DNA of 64,000 bases from positions 1,178,001-1,242,000 of the forward strand of contig WJXW01000010.1 of NCBI GenBank assembly GCA_015832175.1, written 5' to 3'. How positions within the stretch are numbered: position 1 is the first letter of the stretch; each line of letters begins with the position of its first letter. Both the position numbers and the translations under genes were made by a program. This document shows positions 45,670 through 57,081 of this stretch, piece by piece. This DNA comes from Paraphaeosphaeria minitans. Its lineage: Eukaryota > Ascomycota > Dothideomycetes > Pleosporales > Didymosphaeriaceae. The notes under the pieces are model-generated. The model saw nothing but the letters and a program-made list of their open reading frames with translations. It was not told the origin of the DNA and ran no database searches.

Positions 45670-46190
45670 ATGGCCGACACCGAGATGGACATTGACCAGC
45701 CCGAGCGCACCTCCGCCGATCCCAAGGCCAGCGATGCGAGCACCGCCGCCGGCGCAACTGCCGTCCGCTCCATCGAAGGTTGGATTATCATCGTTACCAA
45801 TGTCCACGAAGAGGCCACCGAGGAGGACCTCCAGGATATGTTTGGCGAGTACGGCACTATTAAGAATCTGCATCTGAATTTGGACAGGCGGACGGGTTAT
45901 GTCAAGGTGCGGAAGGCGCCCCAATACGCGGAGAATCGATAATAACGTATATTTAGGGCTATGTTCTCATCGAGTACTCCACCCTTGACGAAGCGAAGGC
46001 TGCCGTGCGAGATGGTAATGGCCTGGAGCTCCTGGAACAGAAGGTTGTCGTAGATTACGCTTTCGTCAGACCCCCTCCTCCGAACAAGGGTCGCGGACGC
46101 GACCAAGGACGCGAAGACAGGCGAGGCAGCGGTCGCGGCAAGGGAAGGAGCAGGAGTCCCGGCCGAGAAGGCGACGACATGGAGGACTGA
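45670..46190 (+). CDS. Exon junction complex protein Y14 (RBM8A)
   Basis: Exons 45670-45906 and 45957-46190 give 156 residues; the 50-bp intron has in-frame stops, so it must be spliced. A single RRM spans about residues 36-115: [20 protein letters not shown] contains RNP2, then [20 protein letters not shown] and KGYVLIEY (RNP1), with the intron inside the RNP1 region. LNLDRRTG is the Y14 signature. The tail is Arg/Gly-rich with RSRSPGRE, typical of Y14 and of splicing-linked proteins. Y14 pairs with Mago nashi on spliced mRNA about 24 nt upstream of exon joints and also acts in splicing and mRNA fate. It is a small, essential-type nuclear protein in animals; its role varies among fungi. Confidence 0.9.
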
Positions 46191-47349
46191 GCGCGACCAT
46201 TGGAATGATTAAAGAAGGCCAGGAATGAGCAAAACGAGGACCTGCCCCGAGGCATAAACGGTCATTGTATGGCGCGGGTGCGAAGTGACGGGGTTGGATT
46301 GGTTGCACTAATGAATTACGGCATCTTTAAGATGAATTGAGCTTACCAGTCTGCCTTTCTGGGCAGGTTGGTCTTCCTGCTACACTAGGTAACGATTCAT
46401 CCCCCATAAGTTTACAACCACGCTGACCTGCGCTCAGACTTGACGCGAATCAAGACAATGCTACTAACTGAAAAGAGTGTGTCGGGCTACCGCTACGGAG
46501 CAACTTCACGAAGCATTCGCTCCCGATGAAGTGTCCGCATGTCGATTGGAGAGCGATGCAGGCAGCGCCCTCATCTTCCTCAGCTACGCCGAAATATTGC
46601 TAAAAAAAAGCATCTTTTGTCCTCGGAGTGAACCGGCTCGGTCACTTCCCGAAGTTGGAAGGGCCCTGTTCAGCCCGAGCTGGTAATCGCCGTATGTTGA
46701 GGCCATGTATGGTTAAGATTGATCGATCCAGGGCTGGGTATGAATAGGTTATGTATGGGATCCTGGGAGAAGAGTCAAGCCTGCTGAGTCTTTTTTATGG
46801 TAATTCTTATAGCAGCGTTTGTGAGTGGATGTGGTTGTTGGTGCGAGTGAAACAATTTGAGACGCTGTTTCACAGCATGGTCCAGATACCGCTCAATTGT
46901 TCAGACCTGTTTTGGCTTTGCGAGCATAAACTCGACCAGTCGGCGCGCTAGGGTTTCACTCTATGTTGCAGAACCTCAGTTGTCAGAATTGCACGCATCT
47001 AGTTCGAGGGCCATTTGACATAACAGAAAGTGTCCTGTACATTCTTAATCCCGTTTCAGCCTCAAATTCACATATTTGAGGAGGTTTCTGTAGTTTTACG
47101 CCTTCAAAGTACTTCAAATTACATATCTTCATCACACATAACAAGAATGTCAACTTTTCACCTGCAATACTGCTTACGTTGTCAAATAATTAAATTATTG
47201 TCTGAAACGTCCATTGACTCCCCTTTTTACAGATGAAAATAGGTAATTGCGATACCCCGGCAGATCTTTCCAGTGACACGGTATTGCCGTTCCTTAAGTG
47301 TCTTTCGGGTAAATACTTTTTATCTGCACAACGATGTAGGGTCTAACAC
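46191..47349. other. Convergent spacer
   Basis: AT-richer towards 47000-47300. The short frames are not protein-like. No gene seen. Confidence 0.45.
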
Positions 47350-48264
47350 TTATGGCTTGTAGAAGCTTCTTGATGATAGAACCTTGTACAGTCCGATATG
47401 AATCGCCAGAAGCAGGTTGACGCAGTACAGGAGGATCAGGCCGTAATCCGATAGCTGGAGGATGAGATAATGAATCCTGGAGAAGAAGATATGGAAGACC
47501 GGGAAGATTAGGCGTCTCATTGAAGAGATCAGCAGCTGCCACACCAAGTGGACATACCCCACGGGTGGATCCTGATCGTCCTCGTCCATCATTACGTCTT
47601 GACATATCCTGCCAGCTAACAGAGCCATCAAGAACGAGCACACCAGATCTATGAGCCAGGAAAAATTTGCTCCTTGGTAGCCGGAGAAACCATTGGGGAT
47701 CCACGCCTTGCCGTAGGTACCCAGTGGAAGTGCCCCCAGGACCACAGCGATAACTTGGAATAGCAAACAAGTAGGCATCACAATAGTCAGTAGCAGAGCC
47801 ACAGGAAATTGGCCAATGATGAAGACTCCGTCTGCAATCTCCATATCGAAAAGTTCGTCTCCACGAGCGAGTTGCCTGCTGAAGTGTTCGATAAGAGCAG
47901 CTCGGGCCGGAAAAGGGCCATCAAAGTAGCTCCTGATGGGCTCGAAAACCCACACCTCGGCCAAGAATAGACGCCACATTGCCAGGCGAGCCAACTTCCG
48001 CAAGAATGTTGGTTCGGCGCGCGGGTACGGGGTTTGGCAAAAACAGACCATAGGACTGCCACTTTGCACCAGCCGGAGAAAACATGTACTCCCGATGAAG
48101 TGGCCGCAGTTAGGTCGAAGAGCTTCGCAAGCAGGGTCGTCTTCTTCGTCTGCTACGCCAAATTTGCGTAGACATACGTAGCAGGTGCGATCGTCAGCGG
48201 AAATGGGCTCCGTCCATCGTGGGAGTTTGTACGGTCGGGTCATCTTGTTGTATGTCGAATTCAT
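47350..48264 (-). CDS. RING-like multi-pass membrane protein
   Basis: Single exon, 304 residues from ATG 48264 (MNSTYNKMTRPYKLPRW). The frame stays open 384 bases further upstream without good protein character, so this start is preferred. RING-like Cys/His ligands are C28, C31, then NCGHFIG..C and CFC; as in the gene at 11641-12581, the residue after CGHxx is Gly instead of Cys, and the last pair is CxC. Four or more hydrophobic segments follow: around 145-185, 195-215, 240-262 and 268-292. The two genes share a plan (N-terminal RING-like site, then membrane helices) and may belong to one lineage-expanded family. Function unknown. Confidence 0.65.
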   Translation of the reverse strand: MNSTYNKMTRPYKLPRWTEPISADDRTCYVCLRKFGVADEEDDPACEALRPNCGHFIGSTCFLRLVQSGSPMVCFCQTPYPRAEPTFLRKLARLAMWRLFLAEVWVFEPIRSYFDGPFPARAALIEHFSRQLARGDELFDMEIADGVFIIGQFPVALLLTIVMPTCLLFQVIAVVLGALPLGTYGKAWIPNGFSGYQGANFSWLIDLVCSFLMALLAGRICQDVMMDEDDQDPPVGYVHLVWQLLISSMRRLIFPVFHIFFSRIHYLILQLSDYGLILLYCVNLLLAIHIGLYKVLSSRSFYKP

Positions 48265-50579
48265 GGTTGAACTGGACGAAATCGGCGGGTTGTTGTATGC
48301 TAGGCTCAGTGGTTTATGCTTTGGGAACGTTAATATCGTGCATATATAGAGTGACCGTTGTTCGTCGTGAAGGTGACCGTGCGCTGTAGTGAAAGATAGT
48401 CCTCCATTGTTCATATTGTGAAATAACAATGTCCACCGTACAGACTTCACCATAGATGGTAGGGCTTCTTGGCTGCTCGGGCCAAATATCATTACCTGCG
48501 AAAAATGGTAGGTTATCTCAGATGTGGATTGCGATCTGAAGTTGGGGAAGTTGCTGTGTGGAAAAGAAATCGAATATCGATGACTTGGGACAGCAGAATA
48601 ATCCGAAATTAGTGAAGATACTGAACTGTGGTGGAGATCAACTTCCAACGGCTGAAGTTAATATGTAGGAGGAAGGTTGCTGTAATTCATTTATATGTGT
48701 TCATGGGAGCATTAGTGGTAATAACAGTAGTTGTTGCTATGTAGGGCATTGGTGAGAATGTCTCGCGGCCAAATGTTTTGTTTTCGTTATCTCCAAATTT
48801 CCGTGCGACAATGTACCCGATCTACAGAACTTTAACCCAGGAATCTTCCATTAGATTTGGTTAAGATCAAAGTAATCTGGCAAGTCCGCGATAGTGGTTG
48901 CATCGTTGGCTATTTCAAGCTACAATTTAAGTTAGCCCTTAACATCGCAAACAATAGCACGAGCAAATTAAAGAACGCAGTACACACCATATAAATGAGC
49001 TCATTGCTAAATAAACCAATGAGGCTCTCTGGGTTCCCGTCGGCGATGATCAATTTATTAGGCTTACGCGATTGCTGGTAATTCCCGTCCTTGGTGGCAC
49101 ACGTATCAGGGCGAATAGCCTCGCTTGTGACCTTCCTGCCGTTTTCTTCAAAATAATAACAAGTTCACGTGCACCATCTTCCGACAGAACCCAAGCACAT
49201 TATGGTCGTGCTCCGGGTCAGTCCTCTTTGCGCGATGTTGGTATAAAAGCCATCGACCCGTCTGTGCTAGTCCGGTCGGTTAGAATAACATGATAGTCGA
49301 CAGTTAAGTAGCTACTTACGCCCGCGGTGTAGCATATCCCAGGATTAATCTCTTAGTAGACGACGCCGGCGCTCGATTGCTAAGACGGTAGTAGAAGGTA
49401 AAGAGGATATGTAGTTACTTATAATGTAATAGGCTTGTTTAGTTGAGTCGTCTTAAAGGTAGGAACGAACAAAGGAACTGTATAAAGTATTTCCATAGAA
49501 GGGATAGTAAGAAAGGAGACATTTAAGCAAGCAGCTGAGTAGGGCAAAAAGTTTTACAAGGTAACTATTCGGAAAATCACGACATTGAGATGTCCTACTA
49601 AGGATACGCTCCTTAGCTGAGACTAGGCAGTCAGCCTACATACCTGAAAATATGCCTTCGTTTTGCCTCTACTATAGGTTTCTCCCGCTCATGGGTTAAC
49701 ATGCTATCAGAGGCAGCGCTTGAGCTTAAGTAGTCTTTATGATGAACTCTTGAAAGAGATAACTTCAGGTTTCTTTGTAATGCAGAGGTAGAATAGGCGG
49801 GGTCGCTGAGCTTTCCATTTAGACCAGCAGCTAAGGCTGAAGGTACAGTACAAACCAGCCGTTGAAATACTTGCCGAGTAAAATAAGCGCCAAAATAACT
49901 CGTAATAGTACATTTCTAATAAATTTGCAATGTGACCAACGCCTACTAAATATTTAGCTTTATTATTCAACCCCCATTCAACGCCCAGGCGCTGGTGAGC
50001 CTCTACGGCGGTGCTTCGGTAATAAATAGAACCTAGGTACAACCAGTGCATATGTAATTTAAATTAGGTTAGCAAATGTACTCAGGTTTTTTTTTCCTGT
50101 GTGTTGGATATTGGTGAGGAAATATTAAACTTCGGTACGGTAGCGAGCATTTGACATCGCAATTGTTGGCGTCATCAAACCTCTCTTCGATAGCTCCATG
50201 GTTCCATCTCAAGCACCAGTGGACTGTATGAAGACTACTGTACAACAACTCGTCGATCCGAAGCATTTCCGGACCATATTTTAATTAGCACGTATAATCA
50301 AAGCCAGATGGCAGCGGCTATTGTGGCGATCAAGAGGTGCGCACGGTCTTACGGTAGGTAAGAGGAACCTCGACTCTTGCGACGCGAGTGTTTGTATCTT
50401 CCATTATCACCCTATGTTTAGGAAATCGTCCACAGTGGCTGACGCAAAACTGGACTTCTGGAGTACGCCTTATCCTGTAGGAACTCGCGGTAAAATACAG
50501 TTATAAAACTATTACTGTATAGTCTATCCTAGATTTTTACGATTATGAAAGTCCAATTTTTACTGTCGGACACTGTGGT
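48265..50579. other. AT-rich gene-poor region
   Basis: From about 48650 the DNA is visibly richer in A and T and in TA steps than its surroundings, above all at 49290-50130. A minus frame at 49737-50051 encodes about 104 residues (start MHWLYLGSIYY) with no recognised domain. The look is that of repeat-induced-point-mutated or decayed sequence, but I find no transposase or reverse transcriptase motif. A short dispersed repeat lies at 50430-50490. Confidence 0.45.
50430..50490. repeat. Short dispersed repeat, copy B
   Basis: Partner of 23865-23930. Shares CCACAGTGGCTGAC, CAAAA, CTGGA and ATCCTGTAG in the same order; several differences are C/T or A/G changes. Confidence 0.6.
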
Positions 50580-50948
50580 CTATGAACATGGCGGAGGAAA
50601 CAGCTTTGATATGGCCTCGTTGATATACTTCGAATGGCAACCCGGACAACGGCACAACTACAGCACGGTCAGAGATAACGCGCAGCATTTCGTAGATGGA
50701 ATCATGCGCACCTTCGAAGCCCCCGACAGATCGCTCATGCCTCCTGGATAGTCGACGCATGCTGCCATCTGCGCGGCCGTTCCGTTACGCGATGCATTCT
50801 GCGACAAACAGAGCGACGAGTTGATGACGTCCAAGCATGCCATTTCAGTGTCTGCGGGGCATGGGTTCGTGGCTTGAACAGAAGTAGGAAGACCGGACGT
50901 GCCGGCGATCGCAGCGCAAAACGCGAGAACAATGTTTTGTGGGAGCAT
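50580..50948 (-). CDS. Small secreted cysteine-rich protein (candidate effector)
   Basis: Exons 50712-50948 and 50580-50657 (54-bp GT-AG intron) give 104 residues. Signal peptide: MLPQNIVLAFCAAIAGTSG. The mature part has eight Cys: NPC, MAC, SLC, AAC, then LCRCPGC and a final PPC, enough for four disulfides, plus two Asn glycosylation sites (NSS, NAS). Reading through the intron would give a shorter protein that lacks the last four Cys. Secreted, small and Cys-rich proteins of this kind act as effectors, antimicrobial proteins or wall proteins in fungi; no family is recognised. It sits between the AT-rich region and a group of genes for other secreted proteins. Confidence 0.7.
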
Positions 50949-51643
50949 GGCGAGTGATTCGACGATAAAAAAATCGAATGTAGAAGCTGTTGATAGCTGT
51001 TTTCGCCTTCTTCACAGCTGTCCGGATCGCATGGCTACAGGCACCTTCCCGGGTTTTGCTTCTCCCAGCTCGAGCCATCACTTTCACGCATGTTATTATC
51101 GATATGAATATAGCCGTCTGTTGACCTACGAAGCCGCACGACATCCACGTGGGGCGGGTAGCTCATTGCCGGGTTAATTAAACCGCCACATGTATGTGGA
51201 GCGCCAAGGTGGGGAGCATCCAGCTTGCTGTGCTCGAAGCCGCAAGGCAGCCTGCGACAGTGCTGAGCAATTTTTATAGATGAGAGCGCATTGATTCAAC
51301 AGCACTGATTCGGCTGCAGGCCTGCAGTTCCTTATGAATTCGACAAGGATGGCCGCCTTTGCTCCTGGTACAACAGTTGTTGAGAGACATTGGTACTTCA
51401 TATCGAGCCGCAGGTTCCTTTCTCCCGTTATCAACGTCAGGAATATCGGATGCTGAAGTCCTATCAGGGCTTGGAACGGTCTTAACTTAGCTATGTCAGA
51501 ACGTACTGCCGAAGAAAAATTGCTCAGCCTGTTTGGAAACGAACGTTGTTAACCTTCGGTGGCTCAGCTACCACTTCTCATCTACTTCAGAGACTCGAAC
51601 AAGAATACAATCATACTCACTGGCGGATTCCAGTACTGCGAAG
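50949..51643. other. Divergent intergenic region
   Basis: Between the small Cys-rich gene (minus) and the DUF1996 gene (plus). No gene seen. Confidence 0.5.
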
Positions 51644-53218
51644 ATGCATTGGACTACATCTACCCTCATCACTTTGGCGCTTGCGAACCCGATTTCTGGC
51701 CTCATACGTTTCCAATGCTCCCAGCTCGTCGTGGAGCGCCTTGATCCGCTTGTAACTCCGGGACAAGTGCCCTCACCACACGTACATCAGATAGTAAGAA
51801 ACCCTGGAGTACAGAGTGTCCGTTTCAGCTCCAGCTATGGTCTGAAAATATTAGACTGCAGTCACGAGCTGAAGTTACAATGACCAGCTTTCACCTAATC
51901 ATCTTTCTTTTTGAGTAATTGACTAACTTTCTATCCTACTCATGTAGGTCGGAGGAGATTCGTTCAATGCGACGATGGCTCCTGCCAAAGATATGCCTGG
52001 AGAAAGCACATGCACCACTTGCCAGTTCTCTGAGGACTTTAGGTAATAGCAAAATTGTTCATGACGGCAGCGCATTCTGACATCGCTCAGCAACTACTGG
52101 ACCGCCATATTATATTTCCGGGCTCGCAACGGGACCTACAAAAGGGTACCTCAACGCAGCAATGCGGGTTTCGATGGAGCCACAGGCGGTGGAATGACGG
52201 TCTACTACATGACCGACCCTCTTTACGACTCTCAACCAAAGTCCAAGGTCTCAGCCTTCAAACCGGCAAGTCTGAATTCATCAACAGGAGAATTCATAGC
52301 ACGCAGGGATATATTCGGACAATGAGGACACGGGCTTTGCTGACGTTGGTAACAGGGTTTCCGAATGTTCGTAGGAGACGTCAACGCCAGGTCGAAGGAA
52401 AAAGCTGCTCGCTTCCGACAACTTACGTACACATGCATGGAGAATGCTGGTTCCCGCGAACAGGAGGTTGTGCATTTTCCACAGAAGCTCTGCAGCTACG
52501 GCATCATGACCTCCGTGCGCTTTCCAACATGCTGGGATGGCGTAAACCTAGATTCTCCCGATCACATGGCACACATGAGGTAGGACGGATTTCAAGAAAG
52601 CGTTTCATATTGCTTACCCACATCAGCTACCCCGAGAGCGGCACATTTGAATCTGCAGGCCCGTGCCCAAGCACCCATCCCGTCAGAGTTTCGCAAGTAA
52701 TGTGCGTGATCCTCCCGTCCATATTCTTTTGTCGTCTTCGCTCACGATGCAAAAGGTTCGAGGTTATCTGGGACACGTCCGTGTTCAACGATCCGGCCGG
52801 CTGGCCTGAAGATGGTTCACAGCCTTTCGTTTGGAGTTTTGGAGACCGGACGGGCTACGCGAATCATGCTGACTGTAAAGACAATCACCTTGATCAAGCG
52901 CACGTATGCTGACACGTATCAGATGTGTTTGGCTGGAAAGACGATTCGCTGCAGAATATTCTGGCATGTAGCGACCAGGAACCACGCAGCCTCGACTCAT
53001 TCGCTAATTCTGATTGATAGGATACGAGCTGTTATGCCACGAGCTGCGGAGGGAAGCAGCAATCGATTGCCGATATGAACAAATGCGCCGGCTTGAAAAA
53101 GACTGTGGATGAAGACATTGGTGAGGATACATGTGAGTGTCTCCTTCAAAAGCAGAAGCTCCGCACTAATATTACAACAGGGTTGACTCAGCTTCCCGGT
53201 GGCCATGAGGTTGAATGA
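51644..53218 (+). CDS. Secreted DUF1996-domain protein
   Basis: Nine exons: 51644-51793, 51948-52042, 52091-52265, 52356-52579, 52627-52701, 52756-52874, 52923-52963, 53021-53132, 53181-53218; 342 residues. Two introns have GC donors (52266 GCAAGT, 52964 GCATGT); with them the family motifs join perfectly. The protein has a short N-terminal hydrophobic stretch, then FQCSQLVVERLDPLVTPG, HVHQIVGGDSFN, TTCQFSEDFSNYWTA, NGTYKRVPQ, GGGMTVYYM, GFRMFVGD, CWDGVNLDSPDHMAHMSYP, then FEVIWDTSVFND and NHADYVFGWKDDSLQ, and it ends WLTQLPGGHEVE. DUF1996 proteins are secreted or wall-associated in fungi, often joined to WSC domains; none is present here. A long single-exon frame at 52055-52912 is only a mixture of these exons with introns. 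Confidence 0.85.
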
Positions 53219-53948
53219 AGTCTACCATCCACCCTGGGATACGTGTTGTATGAAGTAGGACAACAATGGGAATGATAGTCTGTGAATGTGCAGAATCTCA
53301 ATAATACTGCTAGACTCGGCGATAACTCTTTCAGGGTGGACCTCTCTTGGTGACTTCTTGGGTGCACACTGCAGCGTATTGGGCGAGCAGGGTGGGTGAA
53401 GGTCATCAGTGCTTTACCAGGCAGATCATGCCAAGCATGGCCGAGACGTGGATTCTGGAACGAGCTCAATACTAAGCAGTGGACGCGCGTAAAACAGTCC
53501 TTCATTGGTGGGATCGGTAGCAGTACACAGTGGGTGACAACAAGAACTGGACTTTCTGTGGCTACGAAGTTTCGGGATAGACTATCAAATCAAAATTTTA
53601 CAACTGCATTATGAAGTGAATGCATATAGGATTGAGTAGAATAAAGGTCCAGTCTTTTGTGTTACCCCCTGTGGTAGATGCAACGAGAGATATCAGACTG
53701 TAGAAGATTTTGCACCAACTTGGAGTTATTCGAGGACACCATTAGGGAGACAGAAACGAGCAAGGCAATGGCGTATCGTAAGTAATAAACAAGTTTGAAC
53801 ATGACAAATACCACTATTCTCCTCCTCCACGCAGTGTCGGGCGAAGAGTGTGGCAGGCTGAACTATACATGACCGTGTGGTATCCAGTTTCCTCGCGTGG
53901 ACAGATCCGAGTCGACGCATTGGCTGAGTGTATCTTTCACAAGAAGAC
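53219..53948. other. Convergent spacer
   Basis: 3' flanks of the DUF1996 and cupredoxin genes. No gene seen. Confidence 0.5.
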
Positions 53949-54807
53949 CTAAAATGCGAGAACAACGGGGTGGCGCTTTTCTTTCTTCTTCTCACCATTT
54001 TTAGCAGTTCCATTAGTAGCTTCAGTGGCGTTTCCCACAGCCGGTGTTGTAGCGTTTGCTGCAGGTGGAGCAGCAGCAGCGGGAGGAGCGCCTCTTTGGG
54101 GGCCGCCAGCTTCTGCAGGCGCTGGAATAAAACTGGACAGGCCGTTAGATGACGTACAAGGTTGAATTAAGGTTCTACTTACGCAGCGTTGGTCAGCTCG
54201 ATCTGACTTGTGGTTCCACCGGCTATGGCCGTGCCTTCGATTGATTTATCGGTACCTTGGGCTGCTTTAACAAAGTCGAGGACCTGTTGCGCGCCGGTTG
54301 GGTTGATGATCATGACTTGTCCTTCTTGACAGTGGGGGCCCGTGGAACTACGGAAGATCAGCTTGAGCGCCTCGTGACAGTGACGTTGGCGGGTGAGTTA
54401 CGAGCCAGAACATGAAGATAGGGTCAGCGTTAGATACGACCATATTGAAAGTCCCGACCGTGGTTTGACCGTCCTGGAAGGGGATGTGGCCACTGTTTAT
54501 TCCACCGCCCAGAGGTGTGCATGGTGCTTCAAGAGAGCTCTGCGTGGTGGTGTGGTTGCCATTGATGAACTGGAACTGGATGATGTCGCGAACAGCAGCA
54601 GTCACGGAGTCAGGATTGAATGTGTCTTGCGGTCCTCCAACCACTACCGGGATGACCTCGGCCTGTCGTGCTCCGATATTGGCTGCGGCTGTTAGTCCCT
54701 AAATAACTCTGCGTGGTAAGGCTTGACTTACCTCTCAGAAGCATAGGCTCCGCGAGCATAGCGCATAAGGCAACTGACAGCAAGATGGAGCTCAAGATTA
54801 GCTGCAT
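53949..54807 (-). CDS. Secreted cupredoxin-like protein
   Basis: Exons in transcript order: 54732-54807, 54406-54688, 54183-54347, 53949-54132; 235 residues. Signal peptide: MQLILSSILLSVALCAMLAE. The plastocyanin-like domain covers about residues 36-140: DTFNPDSVTAAVRDIIQFQF, NHTTTQSS (His ligand), then NADPIFMFCSTGPHCQEGQV with Cys and His ligands and a downstream Met, the order of a type 1 copper site. The Cys appears only if intron 54348-54405 uses the GC donor GCTCGT; a GT donor three bases further on (54402) would give Trp-Leu and break the frame. The C-terminus is Ala/Pro/Thr/Asn-rich with repeated NAT sites and ends in a Lys-rich tail. Fungal proteins of this class are extracellular, often wall-bound, and of unclear role. 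Confidence 0.82.
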
Positions 54808-55858
54808 GTAGTATTATGCTGCCGTTGAACAAGACCGTGTAAAGCGAGATTAGACTGGTAATACCGTTCAACGGCAAAGACTTAAAGGGTTATTACTGAA
54901 AAGACTGGTCTACAGCAGTGTCAACTCGAAATGAAGCTAGAAAGGAAAGATGCGAGGAGCGTGAGGGACGGAGCTGCGGAAGGGAATGATGATCTGGGGA
55001 TTGTCTGCACCATTGTATATGCGACGGAGGGTGGAGCAAGAGGAAGTCTCAGCCTCCGCCGAGCCCATCAAACAGTTCCTTTGAGAGTAGACAAGACCAA
55101 AAGAGTGCATGAAACTGGGGTTGAGGCCCCATCAAGGCTCGGTATGAGGTGGGGGACGCGTAGGATGACGAACTACCAGTGGTCGCAAGCTGTAACGCCA
55201 ATATCTCGCCCGTTGCATCAAACGGTCAAGGCGAAAACTGAGCCTTCTATGCCTATCCGGAAATAGGTAGTAATTGGAAGGCAGAAGTTGGGTGGGGTCA
55301 CCTCGGGGGCTTGCAAGTGCGTGATTGCTGTTTGGAAACCTGGCGTCCCTAATGAAGGCAAGCAAGGAAGGCCTAGTATTTACAAGAGATGCCGACATGC
55401 AGAGATGCCGACATGCCGCAGAGCAAGCTGACATCTCCGCGCGGCATGCATAACGAGAATGACGCGCGCTTGAGGTCGGACAACAACGCGTTGTACGACG
55501 ATGGTTGGCGCAGGGTGATGTTGTAAGTCGGAAAAACTCCTTGCATGGGGTCGTGGAGATCGGAACTATGAAAGATGGGTGGTTAGCCTGACGACCGGTC
55601 TTCTAGAAGTATCACGCGATTTCATGACGATGATGTTGACGATGTTTCGAGAGGAAACGCTGGCGTGCCTGAGCTGCCAGCACCAGGCACGCCCAAGCAC
55701 ACGCGACATGCCAAGATCTCGTCTCCGATCACAGCATTCAAATTCCAGCAACATCACCTGCGCCTACATCTGATTTCAATGACGATCTATTGCCGGCGCA
55801 CAGCTGAACAACTTTTTAAAACCGTGGAGGAGTTCTGCCACCTCTTCCCGGTGGTCGC

Positions 55859-55895
55859 TTACCTACCTACCTACCTACCTACCTACCTACCTACC
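55859..55895. repeat. (CTAC)n microsatellite
   Basis: About nine uninterrupted CTAC units. Confidence 0.9.
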
Positions 55896-56958
55896 GTACA
55901 TCACACATTTCCACAGAATACCTAGACGACATGCATGCGCCTCTGTTGTGTAACAAGGGACTTCCGACCTACTTCGTCGTATTCACAATGGGCGCAAGGT
56001 AGACGGCGACCACATCATCGCAATTCACACCGATGAACAAGAAATAGCCGTAAGCATGCGCGGAGAAAATGATCCCAACAAGATCGACTGACGAATCGCA
56101 TTTGCACCATGTACCTACCGGTATCTACCCAGAGCGATTGCATATTGATGCCTTATAGAGGGTCCCAAGTGGACTTAGGGTCTTACACAACAGACTTGAC
56201 TCGGAAGCTTCCCGATTCTCACAGCGCTGACCGTGCCTCACGGTTTTCTACACTTCTCCATACGGCATTCCCCACCAACGTATTGGGAACGGCCCGATTC
56301 CATGTCTGGCAGAACTGCCGACCAATCTCTTTGCAAGCTAAGCCACGCATTGCCACCTCTAGATACCTCCACGGCCACGATGGATGCTGTCAAATCTAGC
56401 GCCACTCGGTCTGCCCCTTTCCTTACGAGCGCCACTCAACGCCTAGATTGCATCGCTCGTGCTGCTCAACTGATGTCGCTTTTAGGAAGGCAATAGCGGC
56501 GCCCGTTAGCTGTCATCGTCCCGACTCGTACGGCACGTTCGCCTGCATCCGCGATCTACTAGATACCATGAATACGCGGGGCCAGCGAACGCGTGCGGTC
56601 TATCATTCGTCGTTTAGGGACGCCGCACCGTGGCACGGCGTCTGTCGCTCGGCATCAACACGCGTGGATACTCGCACTACCGTTAATAGTTAGATAGTCA
56701 CTCCACACCGCCAGCAGAGATGCCTTGCTGGCGGAGTCAGTAAGATCGAGTTCCTGATTGGGACCTTACAGTTTTCGCCGCCCGGCATGGCGTTGGGCCA
56801 CCTAATGGTGACAGTTCGTTTATGCAAACGTCGAGTCTGATTGCCGGGCACTTGCTCTCACCTTGACCAACTTTGAAAATCTACCTGGGGGGTCGAGGGC
56901 TCGAGCTTCGAGATCACATGAACATGTGATTGAGAGTCAAAACTTGATCCTCTCGAAC

Positions 56959-56966
56959 TATATAAT
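56959..56966 (+). promoter_or_regulatory. TATA-like element
   Basis: TATATAAT about 115 bp upstream of the start codon at 57082. Confidence 0.45.
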
Positions 56967-57081
56967 ATGTATCTGCTAAACACCACCCCTTGACTACAAC
57001 TGCAGCTGTCAAGGCCCGACAACACCCTTAAATTCAGCATATCTTAATTTATATACCTATTCGACACATCCACTCGAAACT

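Larger units (their letters stand above)
54808..57081. other. Gene-poor spacer with a TACC microsatellite
   Basis: 2.3 kb between divergent genes. Holds a (CTAC)n run at 55859-55895 and, near its right end, the promoter of the secreted gene at 57082. The frames present are low-complexity. Confidence 0.45.

Noticed and set aside
52055..52912. Single-exon 285-codon gene
   Set aside because: It mixes exon and intron parts of the DUF1996 gene in several frames; only the spliced model shows the domain.
51644..53218. DUF1996 gene as a pseudogene
   Set aside because: With two GC-AG introns all nine exons join in phase and the whole domain is present.
55859..55895. CRISPR-like or regulatory array
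   Set aside because: It is a plain tetranucleotide microsatellite with no spacers, in a eukaryotic context.
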